41,794 nt of DNA from an uncultured Clostridia bacterium (GTDB lineage Bacteria > Bacillota > Clostridia > Oscillospirales > Ruminococcaceae), in the NCBI GenBank assembly GCA_947626755.1, contig CANQTP010000020.1, forward strand, positions 1 through 41,794. The letters run 5' to 3'. Each line of letters begins with the position of its first letter. The first letter of the stretch is position 1. A model generated the notes under the pieces. It was not told where the DNA came from, made no database searches, and saw nothing but the letters and a program-made list of their open reading frames with translations. Both the position numbers and the translations under genes were made by a program. Shown in pieces: positions 41,784-41,794 of this stretch.

Positions 41784-41794
41784 AGAGTCACCAT

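Overview
The window is 41.8 kb of chromosomal DNA from a Gram-positive, Clostridia-type bacterium. The evidence is low-GC style promoters, strong AGGAGG-type ribosome sites, a CIRCE element, SpoVA sporulation proteins beside ftsZ, a PASTA-domain class B PBP and a meso-DAP type MurE. The gene content fits the Ruminococcaceae/Oscillospiraceae best, but that placement is an inference from the gene set and not a phylogenetic result. No rRNA, tRNA, CRISPR array or transposase gene was seen.

Layout. (1) 1-16.1 kb, minus strand: a complete division and cell-wall (dcw) cluster, in transcription order mraZ, rsmH, ftsL, pbpB, a fused murE-murF, mraY, ftsW, murG, murA, ftsQ and ftsZ, followed by spoVAD and spoVAE. 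murD, murC, ftsA and spoVAC are not here. The cluster has a good promoter plus MraZ-type operator repeats in front of mraZ. ftsZ has its own promoter. A sigma-G-like promoter lies between the ftsZ terminator and spoVAD. (2) 16.2-23.6 kb: a small unknown gene on the plus strand, then on the minus strand speD, speA, a small membrane protein, speE, speB, a CLC transporter and prfB. Together the spe genes make spermidine from arginine and decarboxylated SAM. (3) 23.7-29.2 kb: a GH113-like glycosidase, a 49-residue orphan gene with a consensus promoter, and a gtrA / heterodimeric ABC exporter operon. (4) 29.3-33.8 kb, plus strand: a BlaI/BlaR1-type repressor and membrane metalloprotease pair with twin operators, then htpG under tandem CIRCE elements. 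(5) 33.9-34.3 kb: a compact convergent gene pair that looks like a type I toxin-antitoxin module, with a 28-residue hydrophobic peptide and an antisense RNA. (6) 34.4-41.5 kb, minus strand: valS, an aspartate-type aminotransferase, and nadA followed by a diguanylate cyclase.

Two families of heptamer repeats (unit GTAATKC and unit GAGTTRA) and a longer dispersed element associated with the second family fill most gaps between operons. Several arrays begin exactly at, or even supply, the stop codon of the neighbouring gene (murG, prfB, valS, the aminotransferase and both small plus-strand genes). This recurrent placement, the type I toxin-antitoxin candidate and the BlaI/BlaR1 unit with an unrecognised sensor are the most interesting observations.
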